Shown: positions 1 through 9,748, counted from the stretch's first letter. The stretch is 64,000 bases of DNA from Bradyrhizobium elkanii USDA 76 (GCF_023278185.1 NZ_CP066356.1:4766001-4830000), one strand, 5' to 3'. Notes: generated by a model from the sequence alone, not told the origin. Numbers and translations: made by a program.

Positions 1-836
1 GTGAGGTTGGGTTCGGCCAGCGTCTTGACCACGCCCGCGCTCTCCATCGCGCGCAGCGTCGCCGTGACCGTCGGCACGCCGAGCTTGTTCAGGGCTGCGC
101 CCGTCAGCCCGTTGTTGGGGGCGAGCGCACCGTTATTGGCGGTGAAGGCGTTGGCGTTGTTGAAGACCACCGCGGCGGTTCCGTAGTTCATGTTGGCGCT
201 GAGGTCGACGCCGAGCTGCTTGACGACGTCCCGGCGGACCTCGGCGACGGTGACTTTCAGCATCACCTGGTCGCGGCCGCGGACCACGATGGAATTGACG
301 ACCTTGTCGGCGCTGCCGACCAGTTTGGCGGCGATGTCGCCGGCCTGCTGGGCCTCGACCGGGCTTGCCACCGTGCCGGTCAGGACGACGCTGTCGCCGA
401 CGCCCTCGATCTGGACGCCGGGCAGCATCTGCTTCAGCGCGGCGCGCATGCCGTTGAGGTCGCGCTTGATCGCGATGTCGTAGGAGGCGACCTGGTTGCC
501 GTCGGCGTCGAAGAACACCACGTTGGTCTGGCCGACCGCCGCGCCGATGATATAGGCGCGCTGCGCCGAGCGGATCACGGCGTTGGCGATCTTGGGATCG
601 GCGACGAGAACGTCCTTGGCCTCGCGCGGCAGATCGACCACTACCGACTTGCCAACGCCGAGCGAGACGGAACGCGTCTTGGCGGCGATGCTGCTCGTCA
701 CCGCGACATCTGCGTTCTTGTCGGGATCGGTCGCGCTGGCAAGGGCAGGGATCAGCATCAGCGCAGTGATCGCCGACAATGACAGCGCGCGGACCAGCGT
801 GGTCGACGTCGCCATTTGTTTCGCACCCGTCGTCAT
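1..836 (-). CDS. cpaC: Flp/tad pilus secretin CpaC (type II/III secretion system protein), 3' part missing
   Basis: Outer-membrane secretin of a Flp/tad pilus machine. The reverse-strand translation starts MTTGAKQMATSTTLV, followed by a hydrophobic signal peptide. A secretin N-terminal/BON region follows, with the stretches VVVDLPREAKDVLVADPKIA and GDSVVLTGTVASPVEAQQAG, and then the start of the secretin core (VMLKVTVAEVRRDVVKQLG). The gene runs off the left edge, so only about 278 codons are visible and the beta-barrel C-terminus is absent. The start at 836 has a G-rich Shine-Dalgarno just upstream; a second ATG at 815 is in frame. It lies 13 nt downstream of cpaB, in the same operon. The family assignment is firm. 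Confidence 0.88.
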   Translation of the reverse strand, partial: MTTGAKQMATSTTLVRALSLSAITALMLIPALASATDPDKNADVAVTSSIAAKTRSVSLGVGKSVVVDLPREAKDVLVADPKIANAVIRSAQRAYIIGAAVGQTNVVFFDADGNQVASYDIAIKRDLNGMRAALKQMLPGVQIEGVGDSVVLTGTVASPVEAQQAGDIAAKLVGSADKVVNSIVVRGRDQVMLKVTVAEVRRDVVKQLGVDLSANMNYGTAAVVFNNANAFTANNGALAPNNGLTGAALNKLGVPTVTATLRAMESAGVVKTLAEPNL

Positions 837-849
837 ATCGAAGCCCCCA

Positions 850-1650
850 TCACTTCTGTGTCGTCAGAGAGCTCGGGATGCCGAAGCGCACCACCTTGAT
901 GCTCTCGCCCCGCTTCGGGGCATGGTCTCTGGTCTCGTCGGTCTGCTCGTTGACGTCGGCGATGCTGCGCAGCGCCAGCGCCAGCGTGCCGCTCTGCCGG
1001 GCGCGCGCCAGCGTCTCGGCCTGCTCGGGCTTGAGCTCGAGGGTCACGGTCTTGCCGACGAGGGAGTTGTTGCCGTCCTTCTCCTTCGGCGCCTGGTCGA
1101 TCGCCAGCACGCGGACGTTGGACAGCAGGATTTCAGTGGTGACGATATCGCGGCCGCCTTGCTGATCGGGATTCTTGTCGCGACGCGACAGGATCACATC
1201 GACGCGGTCGTTCGGCAGAATGAAGCCGCCGGCGCCGGTCTCCGGCGAGATTTCGGTGGAGATCGCGCGCATGCCGGAGGGCAGGATCGCGGCCATGAAG
1301 CCGCTTCCATTGGCCTTGACCAGCTTTTGCTCGCGGATCGGCTCGCCGACGATGAAGGGCGCGCGTGCGATCGAACCGATAACGTCATTCATGGCATTGG
1401 CGTTGGCGTCGTGACGGATGAACGCGCTGCTTGCAGTTTCAGCCGGCCAGCGCTGCCACTGGATGTCTTCGGCCTTGACCGATTGACCGAGTCCGATGTC
1501 GGACTTTGCGACCAGCACTTCGACGGTCGGCAGTTGCGCGACGGGCGGCGCGACCGGCGCCGGTTTGCGATCGCCAACGCTCGCCAGATACATGGCCGCG
1601 AGGCCTGCGACGCCGGCGATGCCGAGGACCACGATGCGTGCCGTTTTCAT
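850..1650 (-). CDS. cpaB: Flp pilus assembly protein CpaB
   Basis: Periplasmic Flp/tad pilus assembly factor of 266 aa. It starts MKTARIVVLGIAGVAGLAAM, a single N-terminal membrane segment, followed by a short Pro-rich linker. A SAF domain follows (TVEVLVAKSDIGLGQSVKAE), then an RcpC/CpaB domain with the typical PNDRVDVILSRRD stretch. An upstream in-frame extension to 1875 exists, but it is Arg/Cys-rich and unlike the family, so the ATG at 1650 is preferred. cpaC follows 13 nt downstream. No cpaA or pilin gene is found upstream, where metC lies instead, so the pilin must be encoded elsewhere. CpaB is thought to help secretin assembly, which fits the pairing. Confidence 0.88.
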   Translation of the reverse strand: MKTARIVVLGIAGVAGLAAMYLASVGDRKPAPVAPPVAQLPTVEVLVAKSDIGLGQSVKAEDIQWQRWPAETASSAFIRHDANANAMNDVIGSIARAPFIVGEPIREQKLVKANGSGFMAAILPSGMRAISTEISPETGAGGFILPNDRVDVILSRRDKNPDQQGGRDIVTTEILLSNVRVLAIDQAPKEKDGNNSLVGKTVTLELKPEQAETLARARQSGTLALALRSIADVNEQTDETRDHAPKRGESIKVVRFGIPSSLTTQK

Positions 1651-1937
1651 GCGATTGTCTGAATGCCCTTCACACAGGGCAATCGCGTCCTTGCGGCACT
1701 GACAGCCCTTCCCGGGAGCATCACTACGGCCGCAAAAGTATAAGGGAACTTGATGGAAGGTCCGGACAATTAAGGGATTGGTGGGGATGGTGAACGGCGA
1801 GTTATCGATGCTGTCGCATCTCCGCAGAATCCCGGAGATCGTGCGCGCGCAACGTGTGCGACGTGGGGGCCGCAACGCGGCGTCACGGCCGGTCGGCCGT
1901 GGTTAATGTCGCCTACGCGCAAGCCCGCGCGTACGGA

Positions 1938-3134
1938 TCAGAGCGCGGCCTTCAGCGCGGCAAATCCACGGTCGAGATCGGCCTTGAGGTCGTCGAGATT
2001 CTCGAGCCCGATATGCAGCCGCAGCGTCGGCCCGCCCGGCGACCATTTGGTCGCGGTGCGATAGTCGCTGCAGTCGAACGGGATCGCGAGGCTTTCGAAG
2101 CCGCCCCAGGAAAAGCCCATGCCGAACAGGGTGAGCGCGTTCAGCATTGCATCGACCGCGGTCTGCGGCACCGGCTTCAGCACGATGCTGAACAGCCCGG
2201 AGGCGCCGGTGAAGTCGCGTTTCCAGATCGCGTGCCCGGGATCGGTGTCGAGGGCAGGGTGCAGCACGCGATCGACCTCGGGCCGCGCGCTGAGCCAGCG
2301 CGCGATCTCGAGTCCGGAGCGGTGGTGCTGCGCAAGCCGCACCGATAGCGTGCGAACCCCGCGCAGCGCGAGATAGACGTCGTCGGGGCCGGCGCAGACG
2401 CCGAGCAGGCGGATCGCCTCCTGGATCAGCGGCCAGGCTTTCGCATTGGCTGCGATGGTGCCGAACATGATGTCGGAGTGGCCGCCGATATATTTGGTGG
2501 CGGCCTGCATGCTGATGTCGACGCCCTGTTCGAGCGAGCGGTGATAGAGCGGCGTCGCCCAGGTGTTGTCGTCGATCATGAGCGCGCCGCGGGCGTGCGC
2601 CACGGCCGATATCGCCCGCACGTCCGGCATCTCGAACGTCTGCGAGCCGGGCGCTTCGATCAGCACCGCGCGGGTGTTCGGCTTGAACAGCGTCTCGATG
2701 CCGGCGTCGACCAGCGGATCGAAATAGCTGGTCTCGATGCCGTAGCGCTTGAGCATGTTGTCGCAGAAATTGCGGGTCGGCCGATAGGCATTGTCGCACA
2801 CCAGGAGGTGTTCGCCGGCCTTCAGCACGGCAAGCAGCGTGGTGCTGATCGCCGCCAGTCCCGACGGGGCAAGGCCGACGCCGGCGCATTGCGGGCCTTC
2901 CAGTGCCATCAGCACGTCCTGCAGCGCCCGCGTGGTCGGGCTGCCATGGCGCCCATAGGTAAATTCGGCGCGATGGGCGTGGAGGTCCTCCGCGGTCGGA
3001 TAGAGCACGGTCGAGCCGTGAAACACCGGCGGATTGACAAAGCCCTTCTGGGCCTTGGTGTCGCGGCCGGCCGTGACCAGACGGGTCGCGGCCTGTTGCG
3101 GGTGGGAGGGCGTGGAGCCGTCGGAGGAGGTCAT
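1938..3134 (-). CDS. metC: cystathionine beta-lyase (PLP enzyme, Cys/Met metabolism family)
   Basis: A 398-aa cytosolic fold-type I PLP enzyme that cleaves cystathionine to homocysteine, pyruvate and ammonia. Visible family features are YGRHGSPT at residues 60-67 (cofactor phosphate contact), the IDDN aspartates at 187-190, and the Schiff-base lysine K214 in ATKYIGGHSD. The C-terminal WGGFESLA and LHIGLEN motifs are those of MetC-type gamma-family members. Length is normal. It is divergent from aapJ across a 328-nt gap. The related trans-sulfuration enzymes (gamma-synthase, gamma-lyase) share this fold; the ATKYIGGHSD and WGGFES signatures favour MetC. Confidence 0.88.
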   Translation of the reverse strand: MTSSDGSTPSHPQQAATRLVTAGRDTKAQKGFVNPPVFHGSTVLYPTAEDLHAHRAEFTYGRHGSPTTRALQDVLMALEGPQCAGVGLAPSGLAAISTTLLAVLKAGEHLLVCDNAYRPTRNFCDNMLKRYGIETSYFDPLVDAGIETLFKPNTRAVLIEAPGSQTFEMPDVRAISAVAHARGALMIDDNTWATPLYHRSLEQGVDISMQAATKYIGGHSDIMFGTIAANAKAWPLIQEAIRLLGVCAGPDDVYLALRGVRTLSVRLAQHHRSGLEIARWLSARPEVDRVLHPALDTDPGHAIWKRDFTGASGLFSIVLKPVPQTAVDAMLNALTLFGMGFSWGGFESLAIPFDCSDYRTATKWSPGGPTLRLHIGLENLDDLKADLDRGFAALKAAL

Positions 3135-3462
3135 GGAGCGCTGCCGTTAGACTTTAGACTTGTTGCCGCAGCCGTGCCGCGTCGGGAAGACAGGGCCGGG
3201 CAGGGAGGTGTTACTAACAAGAGGCAGAAGACATGCGTCAACCCCTTGACCCGGCTCGTCAGTCGCTATGTGATGCGGCGCAACTACCAGTCGCCGCACG
3301 TTGAGGGGCCTGCCGCGACCTACGATCCGTTGCCCGACCGGTTTGCAGGTCAAACTGCCGGTCAAAGCGGCATTTTTGCTGCAAGGGATCATTGGGATGG
3401 CCCGTGAACGCGAGGCGATCACAAAGCAAACGTCCACCGGACGACCCTGAAAGGCCCCGCCC
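3135..3462. promoter_or_regulatory. divergent intergenic region metC/aapJ
   Basis: A 328-nt gap between two divergent genes that must hold both promoters. The only candidate -35 I can point to is a TTGACC near 3241, with no convincing -10 at 17 nt. No riboswitch-like fold was recognised on the metC side. Confidence 0.3.
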
Positions 3463-4479
3463 ATGAAACGCGTATCCTTGGCTGTCACCCTTGCCGCTGC
3501 CGCCGCCCTGTCGGTCCAGGCCGCCTCGGCGCAAACCCTCAAGACGGTCAAGGACCGAGGCCAGCTGTCCTGCGGCGTCAGCGGCGGCCTGCCGGGCTTC
3601 TCGTCGCCGGACGACAAGGGGAACTGGACCGGCATCGACGTCGACATCTGCCGTGGCCTCGCGGCGGCGATCTTCGACGATCCGTCCAAGGTCAAGTTCG
3701 TGCCGCTGTCGGCCAAGGACCGCTTCACCGCGCTGCAGTCGGGCGAGATCGACGTGCTGTCGCGCAACACCACCTGGACGCTGTCGCGCGATACCTCGCT
3801 CGGCGCCAACTTCACCGGCGTGACCTATTATGACGGGCAGGGCTTTCTGGTGAAGAAGTCGCTGAAAGTGAACTCGGCGCTGGAGTTGAACAGCGCGTCG
3901 GTCTGCGTGCAGACCGGCACCACGACCGAGCAGAACCTCGCCGACTACTTCAAGGGCAACAACATGAAGTACGAGGTGATCGCGTTCGCCGGCGCCGACG
4001 AGACCGTGAAGGCCTACGAGACCGGCCGCTGCGACGTGTTCACCTCCGACGTGTCCCAGCTCTATGCGCAGCGGCTGAAACTCGCCAACCCGGCCGACCA
4101 CGTCGTGCTGCCCGAGATCATCTCCAAGGAGCCGCTCGGCCCGATGGTTCGCCATGGCGACGACCAGTGGTTCGACATCGTGAAGTGGGCGCTGTTCGCC
4201 CAGATCAATGCCGAGGAACTCGGCGTCACCCAGAAGAACGTCGACGAGATGGCCAAGTCGGACAAGCCCGACCTCAAGCGCGCCTTCGGCACCGACGGCA
4301 ATCTCGGTGAGCAGCTCGGCCTGACCAAGGACTGGTTCTCCCGCATCATCAAGGCCGTCGGCAATTACGGCGAGATGTACGATCGCAACGTCGGCGCCGG
4401 ATCGAAGCTGCAGATCGCACGCGGGCTCAACAATCTCTGGAACAAGGGCGGCATCCAGTACGCGCCTCCGATCCGCTGA
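3463..4479 (+). CDS. aapJ: general L-amino acid ABC transporter, periplasmic binding protein AapJ
   Basis: A 338-aa periplasmic receptor for a broad-specificity amino-acid importer. A clear Sec signal peptide occupies residues 1-23 (cleavage after ASA). A type II periplasmic binding fold follows, with the family sequence GVSGGLPGFSSPDDKGNWTG, the SGEIDVLSRNTTWTLSRD stretch (ligand binding) and ASVCVQTGTTTEQNLADYF. It is the first gene of a four-gene operon (binding protein, two permeases, ATPase), in the same order as rhizobial aapJQMP. In Rhizobium, Aap is under nitrogen (Ntr) control; no sigma-54 promoter was spotted here. Confidence 0.93.
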   Translation: MKRVSLAVTLAAAAALSVQAASAQTLKTVKDRGQLSCGVSGGLPGFSSPDDKGNWTGIDVDICRGLAAAIFDDPSKVKFVPLSAKDRFTALQSGEIDVLSRNTTWTLSRDTSLGANFTGVTYYDGQGFLVKKSLKVNSALELNSASVCVQTGTTTEQNLADYFKGNNMKYEVIAFAGADETVKAYETGRCDVFTSDVSQLYAQRLKLANPADHVVLPEIISKEPLGPMVRHGDDQWFDIVKWALFAQINAEELGVTQKNVDEMAKSDKPDLKRAFGTDGNLGEQLGLTKDWFSRIIKAVGNYGEMYDRNVGAGSKLQIARGLNNLWNKGGIQYAPPIR

Positions 4480-4502
4480 TCGGCGACGAGGCGGCTGCGG
4501 CG

Positions 4503-5708
4503 ATGACGACCGAGCCCCGAAAACCACCGCCGCAGTTCATCTTCCGCCTGAAGCGCGCGCTCGGCGGCCAGTCCGGCTGGACTGGCCTTGCCGTGCAGAT
4601 CGTGTTCGCGGCGGTGTTGGCCTGGGTCGCCTATGAGATCGTGGCCAATGCCCGCGCCAACCTGGAGACGCAGCGCATTGCCTCCGGGTTCGGCTTTCTC
4701 AAAAACAATGCGGGCTTCGATGTCAGCCTGAACCTGATCCCGTATTCGGGATCGGACACCTACACGCGGGTGTTCTTTGTCGGCCTGTTCAACACGCTGC
4801 TGGTTGCGGGCATTGGCATCGTCTTCGCCACCATCATCGGCTTCATCGTGGCGCTGTGCCGGCTGTCGCCGAACTGGCTGCTGGCGCGGCTCGGCGAGAT
4901 CTATGTCGAGATCGTCCGCAATCTGCCGCTGCTGTTCCAGCTATTGTTCTGGTACCTTGCGGTGCTGGCGGCGCTGCCGGGGCCGCGCCAGAGCATCTCG
5001 CTGTTCAACGCCTTCTTCCTCTCCAATCGCGGGCTGGTGATCCCGCGGCCGATCGGCGAGGCCGGGCTTGATCCGTTTCTGATCGCGCTCGCGATCGCCA
5101 TCGCAGGCGCGCTGGCGCTGCGCGGCTACGCAAGGCGGGCGCTGTTTCAACGCGGGCAGGCGATCCGGATCTGGCCCTATGTGCTCGGCCTGCTGGCCGG
5201 ATTGCCGCTGGTGACGACGCTGGTGTTCGGCTTGCCCATGACCTTCGAGCTGCCGCAACTCAAGGGCTTCAACTTCGCCGGCGGCGCACGGGTCATTCCG
5301 GAGCTGGTTGCGCTGGTGGTCGCGCTATCGACCTATACGGCGGCCTTCATCGCCGAGATCGTCCGCGCCGGAATTCTGTCGGTCCATAAGGGACAGATGG
5401 AAGCCGGCTCGTCGCTCGGCCTGTCGCGCGGCACCACCTTGCGGCTGATCGTCGTACCCCAGGCGATGCGCGTCATCGTTCCGCCGCTGACCAACCAGTA
5501 TCTCAACCTGACCAAGAATTCGTCGCTGGCGGTCGCGATCGGCTATCCCGACCTGGTCTCGGTATTTGCCGGCACGACGCTGAGCCAGACCGGCCAGGCG
5601 ATCGAGATCATCGCCATCACCATGGGCGTGTACCTGCTGATTTCGCTGGTCACCAGCGCGATCATGAGCGTCTATGGCTGGCGCATCAACCGGAGCCTTG
5701 GGGCATGA
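4503..5708 (+). CDS. aapQ: general L-amino acid ABC transporter permease AapQ
   Basis: A 401-aa inner-membrane permease of the HisM/GlnP type. An N-terminal membrane segment is followed by a periplasmic loop and then the BPD_transp_1 domain. The EAA loop is visible near residues 295-320 (AEIVRAGILSVHKGQMEAGS followed by SLGLSRGTTLRLIVVPQAMR). Length matches rhizobial AapQ (about 400 aa). It begins 23 nt after aapJ and overlaps aapM by 4 nt, so it is translationally coupled. Confidence 0.92.
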   Translation: MTTEPRKPPPQFIFRLKRALGGQSGWTGLAVQIVFAAVLAWVAYEIVANARANLETQRIASGFGFLKNNAGFDVSLNLIPYSGSDTYTRVFFVGLFNTLLVAGIGIVFATIIGFIVALCRLSPNWLLARLGEIYVEIVRNLPLLFQLLFWYLAVLAALPGPRQSISLFNAFFLSNRGLVIPRPIGEAGLDPFLIALAIAIAGALALRGYARRALFQRGQAIRIWPYVLGLLAGLPLVTTLVFGLPMTFELPQLKGFNFAGGARVIPELVALVVALSTYTAAFIAEIVRAGILSVHKGQMEAGSSLGLSRGTTLRLIVVPQAMRVIVPPLTNQYLNLTKNSSLAVAIGYPDLVSVFAGTTLSQTGQAIEIIAITMGVYLLISLVTSAIMSVYGWRINRSLGA

Positions 5709-7225
5709 CCGACGTCACCGCGTCATCCTTTGTTAGGCAGGACCTGGTGCCCGAACGCCGGGCGCCGGTGAAGACCACCGGCCTCGTCGGTTTCATCCGC
5801 ACGCGGCTCTTGAATTCGCCGACCAACATCCTGCTGACGATCCTGGCGCTGGGGCTGCTCTGGTACACGATCGTTCCCGCATTCAGGTTCCTGCTGGTCG
5901 ATGCGGTCTGGAGCGGCAAGGACCGCAATGCATGCCTCGCCGAGACCGCCGGCCGTCAGGTCGGCGCCTGCTGGCCCTACATCCAGGCCAAGCTCACCCA
6001 GCTGATCTATGGCTTCTATCCGGAAGCCGAGCGCTGGCGCGTCAACCTGACCTTCGTCCTCGCGGCCGTCCTGTTGCTGCCACTCCTTATTCCGCGCCTG
6101 CCGACGAAGGGCCTGAATGCGGGCCTGTTCTTCTTCGCGTTTCCGGCGGTCGCCTTCTTCCTGCTGCGCGGCGGCGGACTAGCCGGTTTCGGCGTCAGCT
6201 GGGTCGCGAGCCTGTTGCAGCTGTTCGACGACAGCATCGTCAATGCGGGGCAGGTGCTGGTCAATCTCAGCCGGAATTCGGCGATCGGGCCGCTGCTGTG
6301 GGCCGTCGGCAAGATCATCGTGCTCGTCGGCAGCCTGATCGGCTGGCTGATCTTTCCGCTGACCTCGCTGCGCGAGCAGCTCCAGATGTCGAGCCAGCCG
6401 TTGTGGTTCGACTTCCTGCTCACTACGGCGATCGTCTCGCTGATCCTGTTTTTCCTCGGCGGCGGCATGCGAACCGGACAACGGGCGCTGCTGGGGAGTC
6501 TCGCAAGCTTTGCCGGCATCGCGATCGTGATCAAGCTGATGGGGCTCGACCGCGGCGGACTGCCCATCGTCGACACCAGGCTGTGGGGCGGCCTTCTGGT
6601 GACGCTGGTGGTGTCGGTCACCGGCATCGTTACCTCGATGCCGATCGGGATCGCGCTGGCGCTGGGCCGCCGCTCGACCATTCCGCTGATCCGGATCTTC
6701 TCGATCGCCTTCATCGAGTTCTGGCGCGGCGTGCCGCTGATCACGGTGCTGTTCTTCGCAACCTACATGCTGCCGCTGTTCCTGCCGGGCAATTTCAACG
6801 TCGACGGGCTGGTCCGCGCGCTGATCGGCATCGCGCTGTTTGCCGGCGCCTACCAGGCCGAGGTGGTGCGCGGCGGCCTTGCCGCGATCCCGCGCGGGCA
6901 GGGCGAGGCGGCGAGCGCGCTCGGTCTGTCCTGGTGGAAGACCACGTCGCTGATCGTGATGCCGCAGGCGCTGCGCCACGTCATTCCGGGTCTCGTCAAC
7001 AGCTTCATCGCGCTGTTCAAGGACACCTCGCTGGTTTCGATCGTCGCGCTGTTCGACCTCCTGGGGTCGTTGCATGCGACGTTCTCCGATCCGACCTGGT
7101 CGACGCCGACCACGGCCTTTACCGGCTTCGCTTTCGCTGGAATGATCTACTTCGTGTTCTGCTTTGGAATGTCGCGCTACTCGCTGTTCGTCGAAAACCG
7201 GCTCAACGCTCACCGCCGCCACTGA
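5705..7225 (+). CDS. aapM: general L-amino acid ABC transporter permease AapM
   Basis: A 506-aa partner permease of AapQ, with the EAA loop near residues 385-410 ([20 protein letters not shown] then [20 protein letters not shown]). The classical Rhizobium leguminosarum AapM is about 384 aa. This protein carries roughly 120 extra residues between the first membrane segment and the permease core (about 90-280), rich in hydrophobic stretches that look like additional membrane helices. Start codon overlaps the aapQ stop. The extra region could be a lineage trait and does not disturb the reading frame. Confidence 0.9.
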   Translation: MTDVTASSFVRQDLVPERRAPVKTTGLVGFIRTRLLNSPTNILLTILALGLLWYTIVPAFRFLLVDAVWSGKDRNACLAETAGRQVGACWPYIQAKLTQLIYGFYPEAERWRVNLTFVLAAVLLLPLLIPRLPTKGLNAGLFFFAFPAVAFFLLRGGGLAGFGVSWVASLLQLFDDSIVNAGQVLVNLSRNSAIGPLLWAVGKIIVLVGSLIGWLIFPLTSLREQLQMSSQPLWFDFLLTTAIVSLILFFLGGGMRTGQRALLGSLASFAGIAIVIKLMGLDRGGLPIVDTRLWGGLLVTLVVSVTGIVTSMPIGIALALGRRSTIPLIRIFSIAFIEFWRGVPLITVLFFATYMLPLFLPGNFNVDGLVRALIGIALFAGAYQAEVVRGGLAAIPRGQGEAASALGLSWWKTTSLIVMPQALRHVIPGLVNSFIALFKDTSLVSIVALFDLLGSLHATFSDPTWSTPTTAFTGFAFAGMIYFVFCFGMSRYSLFVENRLNAHRRH

Positions 7226-7236
7226 ACAAGGTCACC

Positions 7237-7977
7237 ATGTCCACAACCCCGATCGTCAACATTTCTGCTCTCAACAAATGGTACGGCGACTTCCACGTGC
7301 TGCGCGACATCAACCTGGAGGTCGGCAAGGGCGAGCGCATCGTGATCTGCGGCCCGTCCGGTTCGGGCAAGTCGACCCTGATCCGCTGCATCAACGCGCT
7401 GGAGGAGTTCCAGGAGGGCGAGATCGTGGTCGACGGTATCGACCTCGGCCCGAGCCTTCGCCGTGTCGACGAGGTCCGCCGCGAGGTCGGCATGGTGTTC
7501 CAGAGCTTCAACCTGTTCCCGCATCTCACCGTGCTCGACAATTGCACGCTGGCGCCGATCTGGGTGCGCAACATCCCGAAGAAGGATGCCGAGGCCACCG
7601 CGATGAAGTTCCTCGAGCGGGTCAAGATCCCGCATCAGGCCAACAAGTTTCCAGGCCAGATGTCGGGCGGTCAGCAGCAGCGCGTTGCGATTGCCCGTGC
7701 ACTGACCATGAATCCGAAGGTGATGCTGTTCGACGAGCCGACCTCGGCGCTCGACCCGGAGATGGTCAAGGAAGTGCTCGACACCATGGTCGATCTTGCC
7801 AAGGAGGGCATGACCATGCTGGTCGTCACCCATGAAATGGGCTTTGCCCGCGAGGTCGCCAACCGCGTCGTGTTCATGGACGCGGGCCAGATCATCGAAT
7901 CGAACACGCCGCAGGAATTCTTCGCCAACCCGCAGCATGCGCGGTCGAAGCTGTTCCTGAGCCAGATATTGCGGTGA
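7237..7977 (+). CDS. aapP: general L-amino acid ABC transporter ATP-binding protein AapP
   Basis: A 246-aa cytoplasmic ATPase that powers AapQM. Walker A is GPSGSGKST (39-47), the Q-loop is [14 protein letters not shown], the ABC signature is MSGGQ (142-146), Walker B is VMLFDE (162-167) and the switch histidine is H199 in VVTHE. The ATG at 7237 lies 11 nt after the aapM stop. The same frame stays open far upstream through aapM, but that part reads as Arg/Ala-rich shadow and is not coding. Last gene of the operon; a palindromic repeat follows 8 nt later. Confidence 0.95.
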   Translation: MSTTPIVNISALNKWYGDFHVLRDINLEVGKGERIVICGPSGSGKSTLIRCINALEEFQEGEIVVDGIDLGPSLRRVDEVRREVGMVFQSFNLFPHLTVLDNCTLAPIWVRNIPKKDAEATAMKFLERVKIPHQANKFPGQMSGGQQQRVAIARALTMNPKVMLFDEPTSALDPEMVKEVLDTMVDLAKEGMTMLVVTHEMGFAREVANRVVFMDAGQIIESNTPQEFFANPQHARSKLFLSQILR

Positions 7978-7985
7978 TTTCTGCG

Positions 7986-8103
7986 GTCATTGCGAGCCAC
8001 CCAGTCGACGCAAAGCGCCGCCGGATGACAGGCTCCGCGAAGCAATCCAATCTTCCGCATCGGAAGCATGGATTGCTTCGTCGCAATAGCTCCTCGCAAT
8101 GAC
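7986..8103. repeat. 118-bp nested palindromic repeat (Bradyrhizobium-type intergenic element)
   Basis: Perfect 11-bp inverted ends, GTCATTGCGAG at 7986-7996 and its complement at 8093-8103. Nested inside is a second perfect 11-bp pair, GAAGCAATCCA at 8039-8049 against 8069-8079, capped by TTCCG-cat-CGGAA. Its translation gives the recurring artefact peptide LRGAIATKQS, well known from such repeats. Located between the convergent aapP and cysK genes, where it could act as a bidirectional terminator. Confidence 0.85.
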
Positions 8104-8127
8104 GTCTGCGGGACGCCATTCGCTCCC

Positions 8128-9162
8128 TCAGACCAGCGGCAGCTCGATGTTGCTGCGCTTTTCCAGCCATTCCGGGACCGGCAGATTCTTCGAGCGCATG
8201 AAGGCCGGGTTGAACAGCTTGGACTGATAGCGGTTGCCGGAATCGCAGAGAATTGTGACGATGGTCTTGCCGGGGCCGAGCTGCTTGGCGAGCTGGATCG
8301 CGCCGGCGATGTTGACGCCGGTCGAGCCGCCGAGGCACAGGCCTTCGTGCTCCAGAAGGTCATAGATGATGGTCACGGCTTCCTCGTCGGAGATCAGGAA
8401 CGCGGTGTCGACCTTCGCCGTCTCGACCACAGGCGTGACGCGTCCGAGCCCGATGCCTTCAGTGATCGAGTCGCCCGGCGTCGATTTGACCTGTCCATTC
8501 TTGAACAGTTCGTACATCCCGAAGCCGTGCGGATCGGCGCAGGCGGTGACGATGGCCGGGTTCTTTTCCTTCAGGTAGCGGCTGACGCCGGCAAGCGTGC
8601 CGCCGGTGCCGACCGAACAGATGAATCCGTCGACCTTGCCGTCGGTCTGCTGCCAGATTTCCGGTCCGGTCGAGTCGTAATGCGCCTTGGGATTGTCGAG
8701 GTTGTTCCACTGGTCGGCGAACAGCACGCCGTTCGGTTCGGTCTTGCGCAGCTGCTCGGCAAGACGCTTGCCGAGATGCTGATAGTTGTTCGGATTGGCG
8801 AAGGGCAGCGCCGGCGCCTCGACGAGTTCGGCACCGCACAGCCGCAGCATGTCCTTCTTTTCCTGGCTCTGCGTCTCCGGAATGACGATCAGGGTGCGGT
8901 AGCCGCGCGCACTCGCTACGACCGCGAGCCCGATCCCGGTATTGCCTGCGGTCGACTCGACCACGAGGCCGCCGGGCTTCAGCGCGCCGCGCCTCTCGGC
9001 CTCCAGGATCATCCATTTGCCGGCACGATCCTTCACCGACTGGCCCGGGTTCATGAATTCGGCCTTGCCGAGAATGGTGCAGCCGGTCAGTTCGGACGCG
9101 CGTTTCAGCTTGATGAGGGGGGTGTTGCCGATCGCTTCGATGACGTCTTTGTTGAATATCAT
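8128..9162 (-). CDS. cysK: cysteine synthase A family (O-acetylserine sulfhydrylase)
   Basis: A 344-aa fold-type II PLP enzyme that makes cysteine from O-acetylserine and sulfide. The PLP lysine is K44 in GQSVKDRAGKW. The asparagine loop is STAGNTG (70-76) and the phosphate loop is GTGGTLAG. The protein is about 20-30 residues longer than Escherichia coli CysK, with a C-terminal extension containing SKLFNPAFMRSKNLPVPEW, typical of the alphaproteobacterial CysK variant. It is monocistronic, faces aapP, and has no cysE beside it. Cystathionine beta-synthase-like function is possible in this superfamily, but the length and motifs favour CysK. Confidence 0.88.
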   Translation of the reverse strand: MIFNKDVIEAIGNTPLIKLKRASELTGCTILGKAEFMNPGQSVKDRAGKWMILEAERRGALKPGGLVVESTAGNTGIGLAVVASARGYRTLIVIPETQSQEKKDMLRLCGAELVEAPALPFANPNNYQHLGKRLAEQLRKTEPNGVLFADQWNNLDNPKAHYDSTGPEIWQQTDGKVDGFICSVGTGGTLAGVSRYLKEKNPAIVTACADPHGFGMYELFKNGQVKSTPGDSITEGIGLGRVTPVVETAKVDTAFLISDEEAVTIIYDLLEHEGLCLGGSTGVNIAGAIQLAKQLGPGKTIVTILCDSGNRYQSKLFNPAFMRSKNLPVPEWLEKRSNIELPLV

Positions 9163-9748
9163 GTCGGGGAATTTCTTTGCCGGTCTGTGTCTTGCTTGGC
9201 GAACCTAGTGTGCTGATCGAAAAAGGGAAGGGCTTTTGCACTGCGGCAAGACACGGGTTCAACGGGTTTGACGTCGCACGCGCGGATGGGACGGGCTCGG
9301 GGAGAACGCCGTTGTGCGGCGGTCGGGTTGGCCAGCAGAATCATCCTGTGGTCCGCGGTTTCGCACGAGGTGCGCGCTCTCGGCCAATCAAGGCCTGACG
9401 GCGCGGTGCGCGGTGGCGCGAGTTTGGCGCCGCGCCGGCACATCTTGGGATCAAATGCAACAGGAGCCGAAAAATCCCCATGAAATCTTTGTAAGAATCG
9501 TGACTTCCGGCACGGGTCCGAAACGCGCGGAAATGCCGTAAAAAATAGGGAAAAGTCGGCATTCAAGGTAGCCACGAATCGCTTGCGATGCGACGCCACG
9601 CAATCGTGACGGGGCTGTCCGCCCCATTGTCCCAAGGGTAGGATGGGACAGGCAGGTTCCATTGGAAGCATACCCCCGTGAACGTCACCCAGACCATCGC
9701 TGAACGCGTCATTCGTGCGCCACAGGCGAAGTCTGGCTTCGGCGGAGA
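9163..9748. promoter_or_regulatory. 586-nt intergenic region ahead of cysK (-) and the RND efflux operon (+)
   Basis: No convincing gene. Short open frames on both strands lack ribosome-binding sites and protein-like composition. One structured spot is AATGCCG at 9532-9538 facing its perfect complement at 9557-9563 across an AT-rich 18-nt spacer, which could be a regulator site. Promoters for both flanking transcription units must be here. Confidence 0.3.

Noticed and set aside
1651..1875. N-terminal extension of cpaB
   Set aside because: Cys/Arg-rich sequence with no similarity to CpaB; the ATG at 1650 starts the expected membrane anchor.
5932..7236. Long open frame upstream of and continuous with aapP
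   Set aside because: The upstream part is Arg/Ala/Pro-rich and antiparallel in composition to aapM, which is coded in another frame; only the portion from 7237 is a gene.
7671..8363. Reverse frame containing LRGAIATKQS
   Set aside because: That peptide is a well-known translation artefact of the palindromic repeat at 7986-8103.
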